From PKWO01 sp036561005 (GTDB lineage Bacteria > Pseudomonadota > Gammaproteobacteria > Burkholderiales > Burkholderiaceae_D): 64,000 nucleotides of DNA. Location: assembly GCA_036561005.1 (NCBI GenBank), contig DATBQE010000089.1, forward strand, positions 1-64,000, in the 5' to 3' direction. Below are positions 7,999 to 17,399 of the stretch, piece after piece. The notes beneath the pieces were generated by a model that made no database searches, was not told the origin of the DNA, and saw only the letters and a program-made list of their open reading frames with translations. Numbering within the stretch: position 1 is the first letter of the stretch; each line of letters begins with the position of its first letter. The position numbers and the translations under genes are program-made.

Positions 7999-9551
7999 TG
8001 CCTACCTCCACGCAAACGATGCAATCCGCCCAAATAGTGACCAACATACAGCCTGTGCTGGATTGGCTGGCGGTGCACGCGCCTGCGGCCCAACTATCGT
8101 CGGATTCGCGCAGTATTGCGCCGGGCGATGTGTTTATCGCCTATCCGGTGATCGGTGCCGATGGTCGCAAGCATATTGCACATGCCATAGCGCAAGGTGC
8201 GAGTGCGGTCATTTACGAAGAAGCCGAATTTGAATGGGACAAAGCATGGTCGATACCGCATCTGGCTGTTGCCAGGCTCGACCGCATGGCCGGGCACATT
8301 GCCAACGCCCACTACAGTAAACCAGACGCAGGCATGTTTACCGTCGGCGTAACCGGCACCAACGGAAAGACGTCTTGCACCCAATGGATAGGTAACGCCT
8401 TGTCGCGCCTCGGTGACCCGACGACCGTCATCGGCACGCTCGGTGTCGGATTGTTCGAAAACGGCAGGCATGATGAATTTCAGAGCACCGGCTACACCAC
8501 GCCGGAGGCAGTGTTGCTGCAGCGCCGCCTGGCCAAGATGCGCGATGCCGGTGCCAAGGCGCTTGCGATTGAAGCATCGTCGATCGGCTTGGATCAAGGC
8601 CGCCTAGATGGCTTGCATTTCGACGTCGCGCTGTTCACCAATTTCACACGGGACCACCTTGATTACCACGGTAGCGAAGCAGCTTATGAGGCGGCCAAGC
8701 TCGTGCTGTTCGATTGGCCCGGTCTGCGTCATGCCGTCATCAATCTCGACGATGAAATGGGCTTGCGCATTGTGCAGCACCTGAAGCAGCACAGGCCGGC
8801 ATTGACGCTGTATGGCTACACGCTGGAAGGCAAGACTGCCGACGGGGTGGCCGTGTTTGCCGCCAGCGATATTCGCACCAACTACTCGGGCACCGGCTTT
8901 CACTTGGACTCGCCTTTTGGCGTCTCGCACGTGAAAACGCAGATGGTGGGCGCATTCAATGTAAGCAACGTGCTTGGCATTATAGGCGTGCTGGTGGCGC
9001 GCGGTGTCGATTGGGGCGACGTGATCGACGCCGTGGAGGAACTGACGCCGGTTCCCGGCCGCATGCAGCAATTGGGCGGGCCGGAGGCGCCGCTGGTTGT
9101 GATTGATTATGCGCACACACCGGACGCCCTGATCAAAACCCTCGCCGCCTTGCGCCACATTGCGCAACAGCGTAACGGCCAATTGTGGTGCGTGTTCGGC
9201 TGCGGTGGAGATCGCGACCCAGGCAAGCGTCCGCAAATGGGCGCGGCTGCATTGGCTGCGGATCACGTAGTCGTCACCAGTGACAATCCGCGCAATGAGG
9301 AACCGGGCGTCATCATCGGTCACATACTCGCGGGTATGGCACAGGCCGCAACACCGCCGCAAGTATTTGAAGATCGCGCTGCAGCCATCTTGTGGGCAGT
9401 CAAGCATGCCGCGAAACAAGACATCGTCCTGCTGGCCGGCAAAGGCCACGAGACATATCAGGAAATCAAGGGGCGCAAGCTGCCCTTCCTCGATGCCGAT
9501 CACGCGGCGCTGGCGTTGGCTGCGCGCGTGACGATGAAGGGCGGCCTATGA
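7998..9551 (+). CDS. murE: UDP-MurNAc-tripeptide synthetase (meso-DAP adding)
   Basis: A 517-residue cytoplasmic Mur ligase that adds the third stem residue to UDP-MurNAc-L-Ala-D-Glu with ATP. The P-loop GTNGKTS is at about 120-126, and the motif DNPRNEEP near residue 429 is the diaminopimelate-recognition sequence, so the added residue should be meso-DAP, as usual in Gram-negatives. The KGHETYQEI segment sits near the C-terminus. ATG 7998 overlaps the ftsI stop by one base, and the end overlaps murF by four. GAGG shortly before the start can serve as ribosome site. Confidence 0.97.
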   Translation: MPTSTQTMQSAQIVTNIQPVLDWLAVHAPAAQLSSDSRSIAPGDVFIAYPVIGADGRKHIAHAIAQGASAVIYEEAEFEWDKAWSIPHLAVARLDRMAGHIANAHYSKPDAGMFTVGVTGTNGKTSCTQWIGNALSRLGDPTTVIGTLGVGLFENGRHDEFQSTGYTTPEAVLLQRRLAKMRDAGAKALAIEASSIGLDQGRLDGLHFDVALFTNFTRDHLDYHGSEAAYEAAKLVLFDWPGLRHAVINLDDEMGLRIVQHLKQHRPALTLYGYTLEGKTADGVAVFAASDIRTNYSGTGFHLDSPFGVSHVKTQMVGAFNVSNVLGIIGVLVARGVDWGDVIDAVEELTPVPGRMQQLGGPEAPLVVIDYAHTPDALIKTLAALRHIAQQRNGQLWCVFGCGGDRDPGKRPQMGAAALAADHVVVTSDNPRNEEPGVIIGHILAGMAQAATPPQVFEDRAAAILWAVKHAAKQDIVLLAGKGHETYQEIKGRKLPFLDADHAALALAARVTMKGGL

Positions 9552-10927
9552 TGAAATCTTCCTTATTCGATCTGCAACCGTGGCTGAGCGGCGCCACGGC
9601 GGCCGCCGACGCGCAGTTCGCCGGCGTGTCGACCGATAGCCGCAATGTGGCGCCGGGCAATCTGTTCGTGGCCCTGCGCGGTGAAAAATTCGACGCGCAC
9701 GATTTTCTTAAGCAGGTGGCCGAACAAGGTGCGACGGCGGCAGTGGTCGAACATGCACCGATGGATTTGACCATACCGGTGCTCGTTGTGCCTGATACAC
9801 GTATTGCGCTCGCGGAAATCGCGCGCCATTGGCGCCGGCAGTTTTCCCTGCCGGTGATCGGTGTAACCGGCAGCAACGGCAAGACCACGGTCAAGGAAAT
9901 GATTGCTGCCATTCTCGGCGCGGCATTGGAGCCGCACCGCTTGCTGGCCACCAAGGGCAATTTGAACAACGACATCGGGGTACCGTTGACCATCCTGCGC
10001 ATGGACCAATATTGCCGGGCCGCAGTGATTGAATTGGGCATGAACCATACAGGCGAAATCGCCGTGCTGGCATCAGTGGCGCAACCGACGCTCGGCCTGG
10101 TCAACAACGCGCAGCGCGAACACCAGGAATTCATGAGCAGCGTCGAGGCCGTGGCGCGCGAAAACGGCAGCGTGCTTTCCAGCCTGCCGGCCAATGGCAT
10201 CGCCGTGTTCCCGTCCGACGATCCGTACACACCAATCTGGCGCAGTTTGGCAGGCGACGTCGGCAAGCGCACCATCTCGACCTTCGGATTTTCGCCCGAC
10301 GCCGACGTGACCTGCAGCTATGCCTTGCAGGAATTTGGCAGCGACATCGTCATCAAGAGTGGCGGGCAGGAAATCGCCGTACGCCTGAACGCTGCGGGCA
10401 TGCACAATGTGCGCAACGCGATGGCGGCTGCGGCATGCACGCTGGCGATCGGCATTGCACCCGACGCCTTGAAGCGCGGCCTTGAATCTTTTGCACCGGT
10501 GACCGGGCGCCTGCAAAAGAAGACCAGCCGCATCGGATCGCTCGTAATTGACGACACGTATAACGCGAACCCCGATTCGGTGCGCGCCGCCATCGACGTG
10601 CTGGCGCAATACCCGGCGCCGCGCATCCTTGTTCTGGGCGACATGGGCGAAGTGGGTAATGAAGGCAAGAAATTTCACGAAGAGATCGGCGCTTATGCGC
10701 GCGGACGCAATATCGAGCACATGTTTACGCTGGGTGAGTTGGCGCGTCACAGCAGCAGCGCCTTCGGCTCGCGCGCCCGGCATTACGAAGACATTGAAAT
10801 ACTGAAGCATGTGGTGGATGCCATGTTGACGCCCTCGGTGACCGTATTGGTCAAGGGATCGCGTTTCATGAAAATGGAGCGGGTGGTTCAGCACCTGCAT
10901 GGACAAGAAGAATCAGGATTACATTAA
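9548..10927 (+). CDS. murF: UDP-MurNAc-tripeptide--D-alanyl-D-alanine ligase
   Basis: A 459-residue Mur ligase that adds D-Ala-D-Ala to complete the UDP-MurNAc-pentapeptide. The ATP loop VTGSNGKTTVKEM lies at about residues 104-116, and DDTYNANPDSVRAA near 335 is the family's adenine/pentapeptide region. The frame is open upstream to 9392, inside murE, but ATG 9548 (with a second ATG at 9551) gives the normal length and an ATGA overlap with murE. It works directly downstream of MurE and Ddl, all encoded in this cluster. The stop is one base from the mraY start. Confidence 0.96.
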   Translation: MMKSSLFDLQPWLSGATAAADAQFAGVSTDSRNVAPGNLFVALRGEKFDAHDFLKQVAEQGATAAVVEHAPMDLTIPVLVVPDTRIALAEIARHWRRQFSLPVIGVTGSNGKTTVKEMIAAILGAALEPHRLLATKGNLNNDIGVPLTILRMDQYCRAAVIELGMNHTGEIAVLASVAQPTLGLVNNAQREHQEFMSSVEAVARENGSVLSSLPANGIAVFPSDDPYTPIWRSLAGDVGKRTISTFGFSPDADVTCSYALQEFGSDIVIKSGGQEIAVRLNAAGMHNVRNAMAAAACTLAIGIAPDALKRGLESFAPVTGRLQKKTSRIGSLVIDDTYNANPDSVRAAIDVLAQYPAPRILVLGDMGEVGNEGKKFHEEIGAYARGRNIEHMFTLGELARHSSSAFGSRARHYEDIEILKHVVDAMLTPSVTVLVKGSRFMKMERVVQHLHGQEESGLH

Positions 10928-10928
10928 T

Positions 10929-12098
10929 ATGCTGCTTTGGCTGGCACAATATTTTCAACAGGACTTGGGGCCTTTGCGGGTCTTCAATTTCATTACTTTT
11001 CGCGCCGTGTTCGCGACACTGACCGCGCTTGCCATCGGCTTGCTGGCCGGCCCGGCGGTGATCCGCATGCTCACGCACCTGAAGGTCGGGCAATCGGTGC
11101 GCCTGGACGGTCCGCAAACCCATTTGAAGAAAACCGGCACGCCGACCATGGGCGGCGTATTGATTCTGATTGCAATCGGCGTCGCGACATTGTTATGGGC
11201 AGACCTCACGAACCGCTTCATTTGGCCGGTGTTGATCGTTACGCTCGGTTACGGCGCGGTGGGCTGGGTCGACGATTACCGCAAGGTTGTCTACAAGGAT
11301 CCCGAAGGCATGCGTTCGCGCGAGAAATACTTCTGGCAATCGGTGGTCGGTATCCTGGCGGCGTTGTATCTGGCCTTCTCGGTTTCGGCCCCGACCAATA
11401 CCCAGGTATGGGAGTTGTTCAGCTCCTGGGTGGGGTCGGGTTTCAATACCGACCTGCCGCCCAAGGCCGATTTGATCGTGCCGTTCTTCAAGACCGTCAG
11501 CTATCCGCTCGGCGTTTGGGGTTTCATCGCCTTGACGTATTGTGTGATCGTCGGCACCAGCAACGCCGTCAACTTCACCGACGGCCTTGATGGCCTGGCG
11601 ATCATGCCCACTGTCATGGTCGGCTCGGCGCTCGGGTTATTTGCCTACCTGACCGGCAGCGCGGCGTATTCCAAATACCTGTTCATCCCGCACATCCCCG
11701 GGGCGGGCGAGTTGCTGATCTTTTGCGGTGCAATGGCAGGGGCAGGGCTGGCTTTCCTGTGGTACAACGCACACCCGGCCCAGGTTTTCATGGGCGATGT
11801 CGGCGCGCTGGCTTTGGGTGGTGCGCTCGGCACGATTGCCGTGATCGTGCGTCAGGAAATCGTCCTGTTCATTATGGGCGGAATATTTGTTGCAGAGACA
11901 GTGTCGGTGATGATGCAGGTGCTGTGGTTCAAATACACCAAGATGCGTTACGGCGAGGGACGGCGCATATTCCTGATGGCGCCGTTGCATCATCATTTCG
12001 AACAGAAGGGCTGGAACGAAACGCAGGTTGTGGTGCGTTTCTGGATCATCACAATGATGCTGGTGTTGTTCGGGCTGTCTACACTGAAGTTACGTTGA
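10929..12098 (+). CDS. mraY: Phospho-MurNAc-pentapeptide transferase MraY
   Basis: A 389-residue polytopic inner-membrane enzyme that transfers phospho-MurNAc-pentapeptide to undecaprenyl phosphate, making lipid I. KTGTPTMGG (about residues 69-77), the Mg site WVDDYRKV near 114, NFTDGLDGLA near 215 and the histidine-rich MAPLHHHFE near 350 are all family signatures. I use ATG 10929 because the resulting MLLWLAQYF start matches the family; an open frame ten codons longer lies inside murF. The TGA stop falls inside the first unit of a 14-bp tandem repeat that leads to murD. Confidence 0.97.
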   Translation: MLLWLAQYFQQDLGPLRVFNFITFRAVFATLTALAIGLLAGPAVIRMLTHLKVGQSVRLDGPQTHLKKTGTPTMGGVLILIAIGVATLLWADLTNRFIWPVLIVTLGYGAVGWVDDYRKVVYKDPEGMRSREKYFWQSVVGILAALYLAFSVSAPTNTQVWELFSSWVGSGFNTDLPPKADLIVPFFKTVSYPLGVWGFIALTYCVIVGTSNAVNFTDGLDGLAIMPTVMVGSALGLFAYLTGSAAYSKYLFIPHIPGAGELLIFCGAMAGAGLAFLWYNAHPAQVFMGDVGALALGGALGTIAVIVRQEIVLFIMGGIFVAETVSVMMQVLWFKYTKMRYGEGRRIFLMAPLHHHFEQKGWNETQVVVRFWIITMMLVLFGLSTLKLR

Positions 12099-12144
12099 TT
12101 CTGTTACGTTGATTCCGTTACGTTAATTTTGTTGCGTTAATTTG
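12089..12144 (+). repeat. Four tandem 14-bp units at the mraY-murD junction
   Basis: Units at 12089-12102, 12103-12116, 12117-12130 and 12131-12144 follow the pattern GTTACGTTGATTCY, with the last two drifting to AATTTT and AATTTG endings. The mraY stop codon lies in the first unit and is regenerated in the second. This accounts for most of the only sizeable gap between rsmH and ftsQ. Confidence 0.85.
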
Positions 12145-12179
12145 AGTAGATTAAGTGTTGTGTCAATGAAGTGGAATAC

Positions 12180-13685
12180 ATGAATTACGAAGGCAAACAC
12201 GCTCTGGTATTGGGCCTGGGAGAATCCGGGCTGGCGATGGCGCGCTGGTTGGCACGCTGTGGCGCCGCCGTGCGCGTTGCCGATACGCGTGCCGAACCTG
12301 CCCGCTTGCCCGCCTTGCGCGAAGCGCTGCCTGCGGCCGAATTCGTTGCCGGCGCCTTTGAGGCTTCCTTGCTTGACGGCATGGATTTCGTCGCGCTGAG
12401 CCCGGGTCTTGCGCCCGCGCACGAGCTGGCCGCAATCGTTCCTGCGGCGCAGGAACGTGGTATTGCCGTGTGGGGCGAAATCGAATTGTTTGCCCAGGCA
12501 CTGGCGTCTCTGAAGGCCGGGCATGCCTACGCACCCAAGGTGATTGCGATAACCGGCACCAATGGCAAGACAACCGTCACCAGCCTGACAGGCCTCCTGT
12601 GTCGCCGCGCGGGTTTGAAGACGCAGATTGCCGGCAACATCAGCCCCGCAGCCCTCGATGTCTTGCGCGATGCGCTCGACGCCGAAGATTTGCCGCAGGC
12701 CTGGGTGCTGGAGCTGTCGAGCTTCCAGTTGCACTCGACGTTCAGTCTGCAGGCCGATGCCGCTACCGTGTTGAACGTGACGCAGGATCACCTGGATTGG
12801 CATGGCGACATGGCTGCCTACGCGGCCGACAAGGCCCGTATCTTCGGCACGCATACCGTGCGCGTATTGAACCGCGACGACGCCGAAGTCATGCGCATGG
12901 GCAGCCCGTTGGCAACCGTCATCAGCTTCGGCAAGGACGAGCCGGAAGCGCCGGACTGCTTCGGCTTGATCAACGAAAACGGCATGGTTTGGCTGGGCCT
13001 GGCCGCGCCAGGGGAAGACGACGAACGCAGCACCGGGCGCAGGCGCAAGAAGGATAGCTTTGATATCCCACCAGTCATTTTGAATCGTTTGATGCCGGCC
13101 GACGCACTGAAGATCCGCGGACAGCACAATGCGCTCAACGCGCTGGCCGCGCTGGCCCTGTGCCGCGCCGTCGGCTTGCCGCTGGCGCCGCTGTTGCATG
13201 GCCTGCGCGACTATCAGGGCGAGCCGCATCGCGTCGAATTGGTGGCCAACATCGGCGGCGTCGACTATTACGATGACAGCAAGGGCACCAATGTCGGCGC
13301 CACTGTCGCCGCATTGAATGGCCTGGGCGCCAGCCGCGGCGGCCACGGCAAGCACTTGCTGCTGATCGCCGGCGGCGAAGGCAAGGGACAATCCTTTGCG
13401 CCGCTCGCCGAACCCGTTGCAAAATATGTACGCGCAGTATTGCTGATCGGTGCCGACGCACCGGCAATTCGCGCTGCGCTGGAAGACGCGGGCGTCGAAT
13501 TGATCGATTGCACGAGCCTTGAAGCCGCAGTGAAGCAGGCCGCAGCGATGGCGCAAAGCGGCGACGAAGTCTTGCTGTCTCCGGCCTGTGCCAGTTTCGA
13601 CATGTTCGACAACTATGCGCATCGGGCGAAAGTGTTCGTCGAAGCGGTCCGCGAGCTGGCGTTGGACAGCGGGGAGATCGCATGA
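12180..13685 (+). CDS. murD: UDP-N-acetylmuramoyl-L-alanine--D-glutamate ligase
   Basis: A 501-residue Mur ligase that adds D-Glu to UDP-MurNAc-L-Ala in the cytoplasm. An N-terminal GLGESG nucleotide-fold motif near residue 12, the ATP loop ITGTNGKTT at about 122-130 and a C-terminal DDSKGTN near 362 identify it. GTG 12171 also opens the frame, but ATG 12180 gives MNYEGKHALVLG, matching the family start. The C-terminal domain has small insertions, as is common in betaproteobacteria. The end overlaps ftsW by four bases. Confidence 0.96.
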   Translation: MNYEGKHALVLGLGESGLAMARWLARCGAAVRVADTRAEPARLPALREALPAAEFVAGAFEASLLDGMDFVALSPGLAPAHELAAIVPAAQERGIAVWGEIELFAQALASLKAGHAYAPKVIAITGTNGKTTVTSLTGLLCRRAGLKTQIAGNISPAALDVLRDALDAEDLPQAWVLELSSFQLHSTFSLQADAATVLNVTQDHLDWHGDMAAYAADKARIFGTHTVRVLNRDDAEVMRMGSPLATVISFGKDEPEAPDCFGLINENGMVWLGLAAPGEDDERSTGRRRKKDSFDIPPVILNRLMPADALKIRGQHNALNALAALALCRAVGLPLAPLLHGLRDYQGEPHRVELVANIGGVDYYDDSKGTNVGATVAALNGLGASRGGHGKHLLLIAGGEGKGQSFAPLAEPVAKYVRAVLLIGADAPAIRAALEDAGVELIDCTSLEAAVKQAAAMAQSGDEVLLSPACASFDMFDNYAHRAKVFVEAVRELALDSGEIA

Positions 13686-14890
13686 AATTTGCCATGCCTT
13701 CCTATGCCGCCGGTACTGCGACGCGTTCGCAGGACGGCTTCCTGCCGCGCTCGAAGATGATGGAATACGACCAGCCGCTCGTGTGGGTCGTGATCCTGCT
13801 CATGCTGTTCGGCATGGTGATGGTGTATTCGGCCTCCATATCGTTGCCCGATTCGCCGAAATTCGCCAACTACAAAAACGCCTACTTCCTGCAACGCCAG
13901 GCTATTTTCATCGCCGTGTCGATGATCGCCGGCTTGATGACTTTCCGCGTGCGCATCGAAACCTGGCAGCGCTGGGCGCCGTATCTGTTCGCCGGCACGC
14001 TGGTATTGCTCGCGCTGGTGCTGGTGCCCGGCATCGGCAAAGGCGTCAACGGCGCCAAGCGTTGGTTGTCGTTCAAGGTTTTCAACTTGCAGCCGTCGGA
14101 ATTGATGAAGCTGTTCGTGGTGCTGTACGCCGCAGATTACACGGTACGCAAGCAGCAATTTATGCATCAGCTCACCAAGGGCTTCCTGCCGATGGCGATG
14201 GCGGTTGGCTGTGTCGGGCTGTTCTTGCTGTTGGAACCGGACTTGGGTGCGTTCGGCGTGATCGTGTGTATCGCCATGGGCATCCTCTTCCTGGGCGGCA
14301 TCAATGGCGTTTGGTTCGGCGGCATCGGCGCCACGCTGGTCGGCATCTTCGGGCTGGTGATCATGTTGTCGCCCTGGCGCCGCGAACGTATCTTTGCCTA
14401 CCTCAATCCCTGGGTGGAAGAAAATGCCCTGGGCAAGGCATATCAGTTGTCGCATTCACTGATTGCATTCGGGCGCGGCGAACTGTTCGGCGTTGGCCTT
14501 GGCGGCAGTGTCGAAAAGTTGAATTACCTGCCGGAAGCGCATACCGACTTTTTGTTGGCTGTGATCGGCGAGGAGCTCGGATTCATTGGCGTGCTCGTTG
14601 TTGTGCTGCTGTTCTATTGGCTGGTCAAGCGCGCTTTCGATATCGGGCGCCAGGCGATTGCCATGGATTTGACCTTCGCCGGTTTGACTGCAAAGGGTGT
14701 CGGCATCTGGATCGGCGTGCAGGCCTTCATTAACATGGGCGTCAACCTCGGCTTGCTGCCGACCAAGGGATTGACTCTGCCCCTGATGAGCTACGGCGGT
14801 TCCGGCGTGATGATCAACTGCATCGGCCTGGCGATCTTGCTGCGCATCGATTACGAAAACCGCGTGCTGATGCGGGGGGGGCGCATATGA
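13682..14890 (+). CDS. ftsW: Septal peptidoglycan polymerase FtsW
   Basis: A 402-residue SEDS-family protein with about ten membrane segments that polymerises lipid II glycan chains at the septum together with FtsI. KGVNGAKRWL near residue 120, LQPSELMKL and the late GLLPTKGLTLPLMSYGGSG motif are diagnostic. The ATG overlaps the murD stop (ATGA), and the end overlaps murG. A run of eight G (14874-14881) lies in the last codons, just before the murG start, where it may serve as murG's ribosome site but is also prone to slippage. Confidence 0.96.
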   Translation: MKFAMPSYAAGTATRSQDGFLPRSKMMEYDQPLVWVVILLMLFGMVMVYSASISLPDSPKFANYKNAYFLQRQAIFIAVSMIAGLMTFRVRIETWQRWAPYLFAGTLVLLALVLVPGIGKGVNGAKRWLSFKVFNLQPSELMKLFVVLYAADYTVRKQQFMHQLTKGFLPMAMAVGCVGLFLLLEPDLGAFGVIVCIAMGILFLGGINGVWFGGIGATLVGIFGLVIMLSPWRRERIFAYLNPWVEENALGKAYQLSHSLIAFGRGELFGVGLGGSVEKLNYLPEAHTDFLLAVIGEELGFIGVLVVVLLFYWLVKRAFDIGRQAIAMDLTFAGLTAKGVGIWIGVQAFINMGVNLGLLPTKGLTLPLMSYGGSGVMINCIGLAILLRIDYENRVLMRGGRI

Positions 14891-15987
14891 GCAATGTCGT
14901 GCGCAAGCGATTGATGATCATGGCGGCCGGTACCGGCGGTCATATCTTCCCCGGCCTGGCGATTGCCGCGACCATGAAAGCACGCGGCTGGGACGTATCG
15001 TGGCTCGGCACCACGCACGGCATGGAAGTCGATATCGTGCCCAAGCACGGCATCGAGATGGACACTATCGAATTTCGCGGCTTGCGCGGCAAGGGTATCG
15101 GGCATACGTTGCGCGGTGCTTTCCGCCTCGCGCCGAGTTTTACCCAATGCTTCCGTTTCCTGGCGCGGCGCAAACCGGATGTAGTGCTGGGCATGGGTGG
15201 GTATGTCACCGTTCCGGGCGGAGTGATGGCGCGCTTTCGCGGCATTCCGCTGGTGCTGGCCAATGCCGATGCGGCGCTGCTGCTGTCGAACAAGACCCTC
15301 GCGCCGCTGGCCAAGCGCGTGCTGTTCGGCTTTCCGGCCGACTTCGGGCGCGCTGCCGGCAAGGCCACCGTGACGGGCAACCCGGTGCGCCAGGAGATTC
15401 TGGACGTAGCGAAGCCGGCTGAGCGTTTTGCCGGCCGCAGCGGTCCGTTGCGTATTTTGGTGGTGGGCGGCAGCCTCGGCGCCAAGGTGTTGAACGATTG
15501 CGTGCCGCAGGCGATTGCACTGCTGGCAACCGAGGAGCGGCCAATTGTGACGCACCAGTCGGGCAAGCAGCATATCGAAGCCTTGCGCAAGGCCTATGCC
15601 GATGCAAATGTGACAGCGGAAGTGCTCGATTTCATCGACGACATGGCGACACGCTATGCGCAGGCCGATCTGGTGATCTGCCGCGCCGGTGCCATCACCG
15701 TGTCGGAATTGACCGCCGCCGGTGTGGCCAGTGTGCTGGTGCCCTTCATGGCATCGACCACCACGCACCAGCGCGACAATGCGCGCTGGATGGCGCATCA
15801 CCGTGCGGCTATACATTTGCCGCAGAACGAACTGACGGCGGAGAAGTTGGCCGCTTTACTGAAAAAGACAACGCGCGAATCCTGCCTGAAGATGGCGCAG
15901 GCGGCATACGAAAACGGCAAGCGCGACGCCAATGAGGCGATTGCGCAAGTCCTGGAAAAATTGGCAGCGCAGGTGGGTACGACATGA
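14887..15987 (+). CDS. murG: UDP-GlcNAc--lipid I N-acetylglucosaminyl transferase MurG
   Basis: A 366-residue GT-B glycosyltransferase on the inner face of the membrane that adds GlcNAc to lipid I to make lipid II. Gly-rich AAGTGGHIFPGLA (about residues 13-25), GMGGYVTVPGG near 105 and the C-terminal donor-binding GAITVSELTAAGVASVLVPF near 265 are the family motifs. Product flow is MraY to MurG to flippase to FtsW/FtsI. ATGA overlaps exist with ftsW and murC. No oddity in length. Confidence 0.96.
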   Translation: MSNVVRKRLMIMAAGTGGHIFPGLAIAATMKARGWDVSWLGTTHGMEVDIVPKHGIEMDTIEFRGLRGKGIGHTLRGAFRLAPSFTQCFRFLARRKPDVVLGMGGYVTVPGGVMARFRGIPLVLANADAALLLSNKTLAPLAKRVLFGFPADFGRAAGKATVTGNPVRQEILDVAKPAERFAGRSGPLRILVVGGSLGAKVLNDCVPQAIALLATEERPIVTHQSGKQHIEALRKAYADANVTAEVLDFIDDMATRYAQADLVICRAGAITVSELTAAGVASVLVPFMASTTTHQRDNARWMAHHRAAIHLPQNELTAEKLAALLKKTTRESCLKMAQAAYENGKRDANEAIAQVLEKLAAQVGTT

Positions 15988-17399
15988 AACATAAAGTACG
16001 CAATATTCATTTTGTCGGCATCGGCGGTTCGGGCATGAGCGGCATTGCCGAGGTGCTGCTCAATCTCGGCTACACGGTTTCCGGGTCCGATCTGGGCAGC
16101 AACGCGACCACGCAGCGCCTGGCCGAACTCGGCGCCAGGGTGATGCAGGGGCATGCCGCAGAAAACATCGCCGGTGCCGATGCCATCGTCGTATCGAGCG
16201 CAGTAAAGTCCGACAATCCCGAAGTTGTGGCCGGTCGCGAGAAACATATCCCGATTGTGCCGCGCGCCATGATGTTGGCTGAATTGATGCGCTTGAAGAG
16301 CGGCATTGCAATTGCCGGCACACACGGCAAGACGACGACCACCAGCCTGGTTGCGAGCATATTGGCCGAGGGCGGCCTCGACCCGACCTTTGTCATCGGC
16401 GGGCGCCTGACCAGTGCCGGCGCCAACGCCAAGCTCGGTGCGGGCGACTTCATCGTGGCCGAAGCCGATGAATCGGACGCGTCGTTCCTGAATCTTTCGC
16501 CGGTGATTGAAGTCATCACCAATATCGATGCCGATCATATGGAAACCTATGATCACAGCTTCGCCAAACTGAAGCAGGCCTTTATCGAATTTACCCAGCG
16601 CCTGCCGTTCTATGGCATTGCCGTGCTATGTCTGGACGACTCGAACGTGCGCGAAATCATGCCCTTCGTGTCCAAGCCCGTCCTGACCTACGGCTTCCAC
16701 GAGCAGGCCGACGTGCGTGCAATCGACGCCAAAGCTGTCGGCGGCCATATGGAATTTACGGTGTTGCAGGAAGACTACCCGCCGTTGCCGGTGCGCCTGA
16801 ACCAGCCGGGCATGCACAACGTGCAAAACGCTTGCGCCGCAATAGCGATTGCGCGCGAGTTGAGCGTGTCTGATGCGGCAACGCAAAAGGCACTGGCAGA
16901 ATTCAACGGCGTAGGCCGGCGCTTTACGCGCTACGGCGAAATCCGTCTGCCGGCCAAGGACGGCAAACCCGGCGGTACTTTCGCGTTGGTTGATGACTAT
17001 GGCCATCATCCCGCAGAGACGGCGGCCACGCTGGCGGCGGCGCGTGGCGCCTACCCCGGACGCAGGCTGGTGCTGGCATTTCAGCCGCATCGCTACACGC
17101 GCACGCGCGATCTGTTCGAAGATTTCGTCAAGGTATTGTCTACCTGTGATGTGCTGGTGCTGGCCGAGGTGTATTCGGCAGGCGAGCAACCTATTGTGGC
17201 GGCAGACGGGCGCGCGCTGGCCCACGCCTTGCGCGTGGTCGGCAAGGTTGATCTGAGCTTTGTCGAAGATATCGTCGAGATGCCCGATACCATCATCAAT
17301 ATGTTGAAGGATGGTGACGTGGTCATCACCATGGGCGCAGGATCGATGGGCAGTGTGCCGCTCAAATTGCAACAACGTCTTGCGGAGGAAAAAGCATGA
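15984..17399 (+). CDS. murC: UDP-N-acetylmuramate--L-alanine ligase
   Basis: A 471-residue cytoplasmic ligase that adds the first stem residue, L-Ala, to UDP-MurNAc. The start HFVGIGGSGMSGIAEVL, the ATP loop GTHGKTTT at about residues 112-119, EADESDASFL and the C-terminal DDYGHHPAE near 340 are all characteristic of MurC rather than Mpl. It overlaps murG and ddlB by four bases each, so the four genes ftsW-murG-murC-ddlB form a tightly coupled block. Confidence 0.97.
   Translation: MKHKVRNIHFVGIGGSGMSGIAEVLLNLGYTVSGSDLGSNATTQRLAELGARVMQGHAAENIAGADAIVVSSAVKSDNPEVVAGREKHIPIVPRAMMLAELMRLKSGIAIAGTHGKTTTTSLVASILAEGGLDPTFVIGGRLTSAGANAKLGAGDFIVAEADESDASFLNLSPVIEVITNIDADHMETYDHSFAKLKQAFIEFTQRLPFYGIAVLCLDDSNVREIMPFVSKPVLTYGFHEQADVRAIDAKAVGGHMEFTVLQEDYPPLPVRLNQPGMHNVQNACAAIAIARELSVSDAATQKALAEFNGVGRRFTRYGEIRLPAKDGKPGGTFALVDDYGHHPAETAATLAAARGAYPGRRLVLAFQPHRYTRTRDLFEDFVKVLSTCDVLVLAEVYSAGEQPIVAADGRALAHALRVVGKVDLSFVEDIVEMPDTIINMLKDGDVVITMGAGSMGSVPLKLQQRLAEEKA

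Noticed and set aside
9392..9547. N-terminal extension of murF inside murE
   Set aside because: The MurF family starts at the MMKSSLFDLQ segment; the extension is a shadow of murE.
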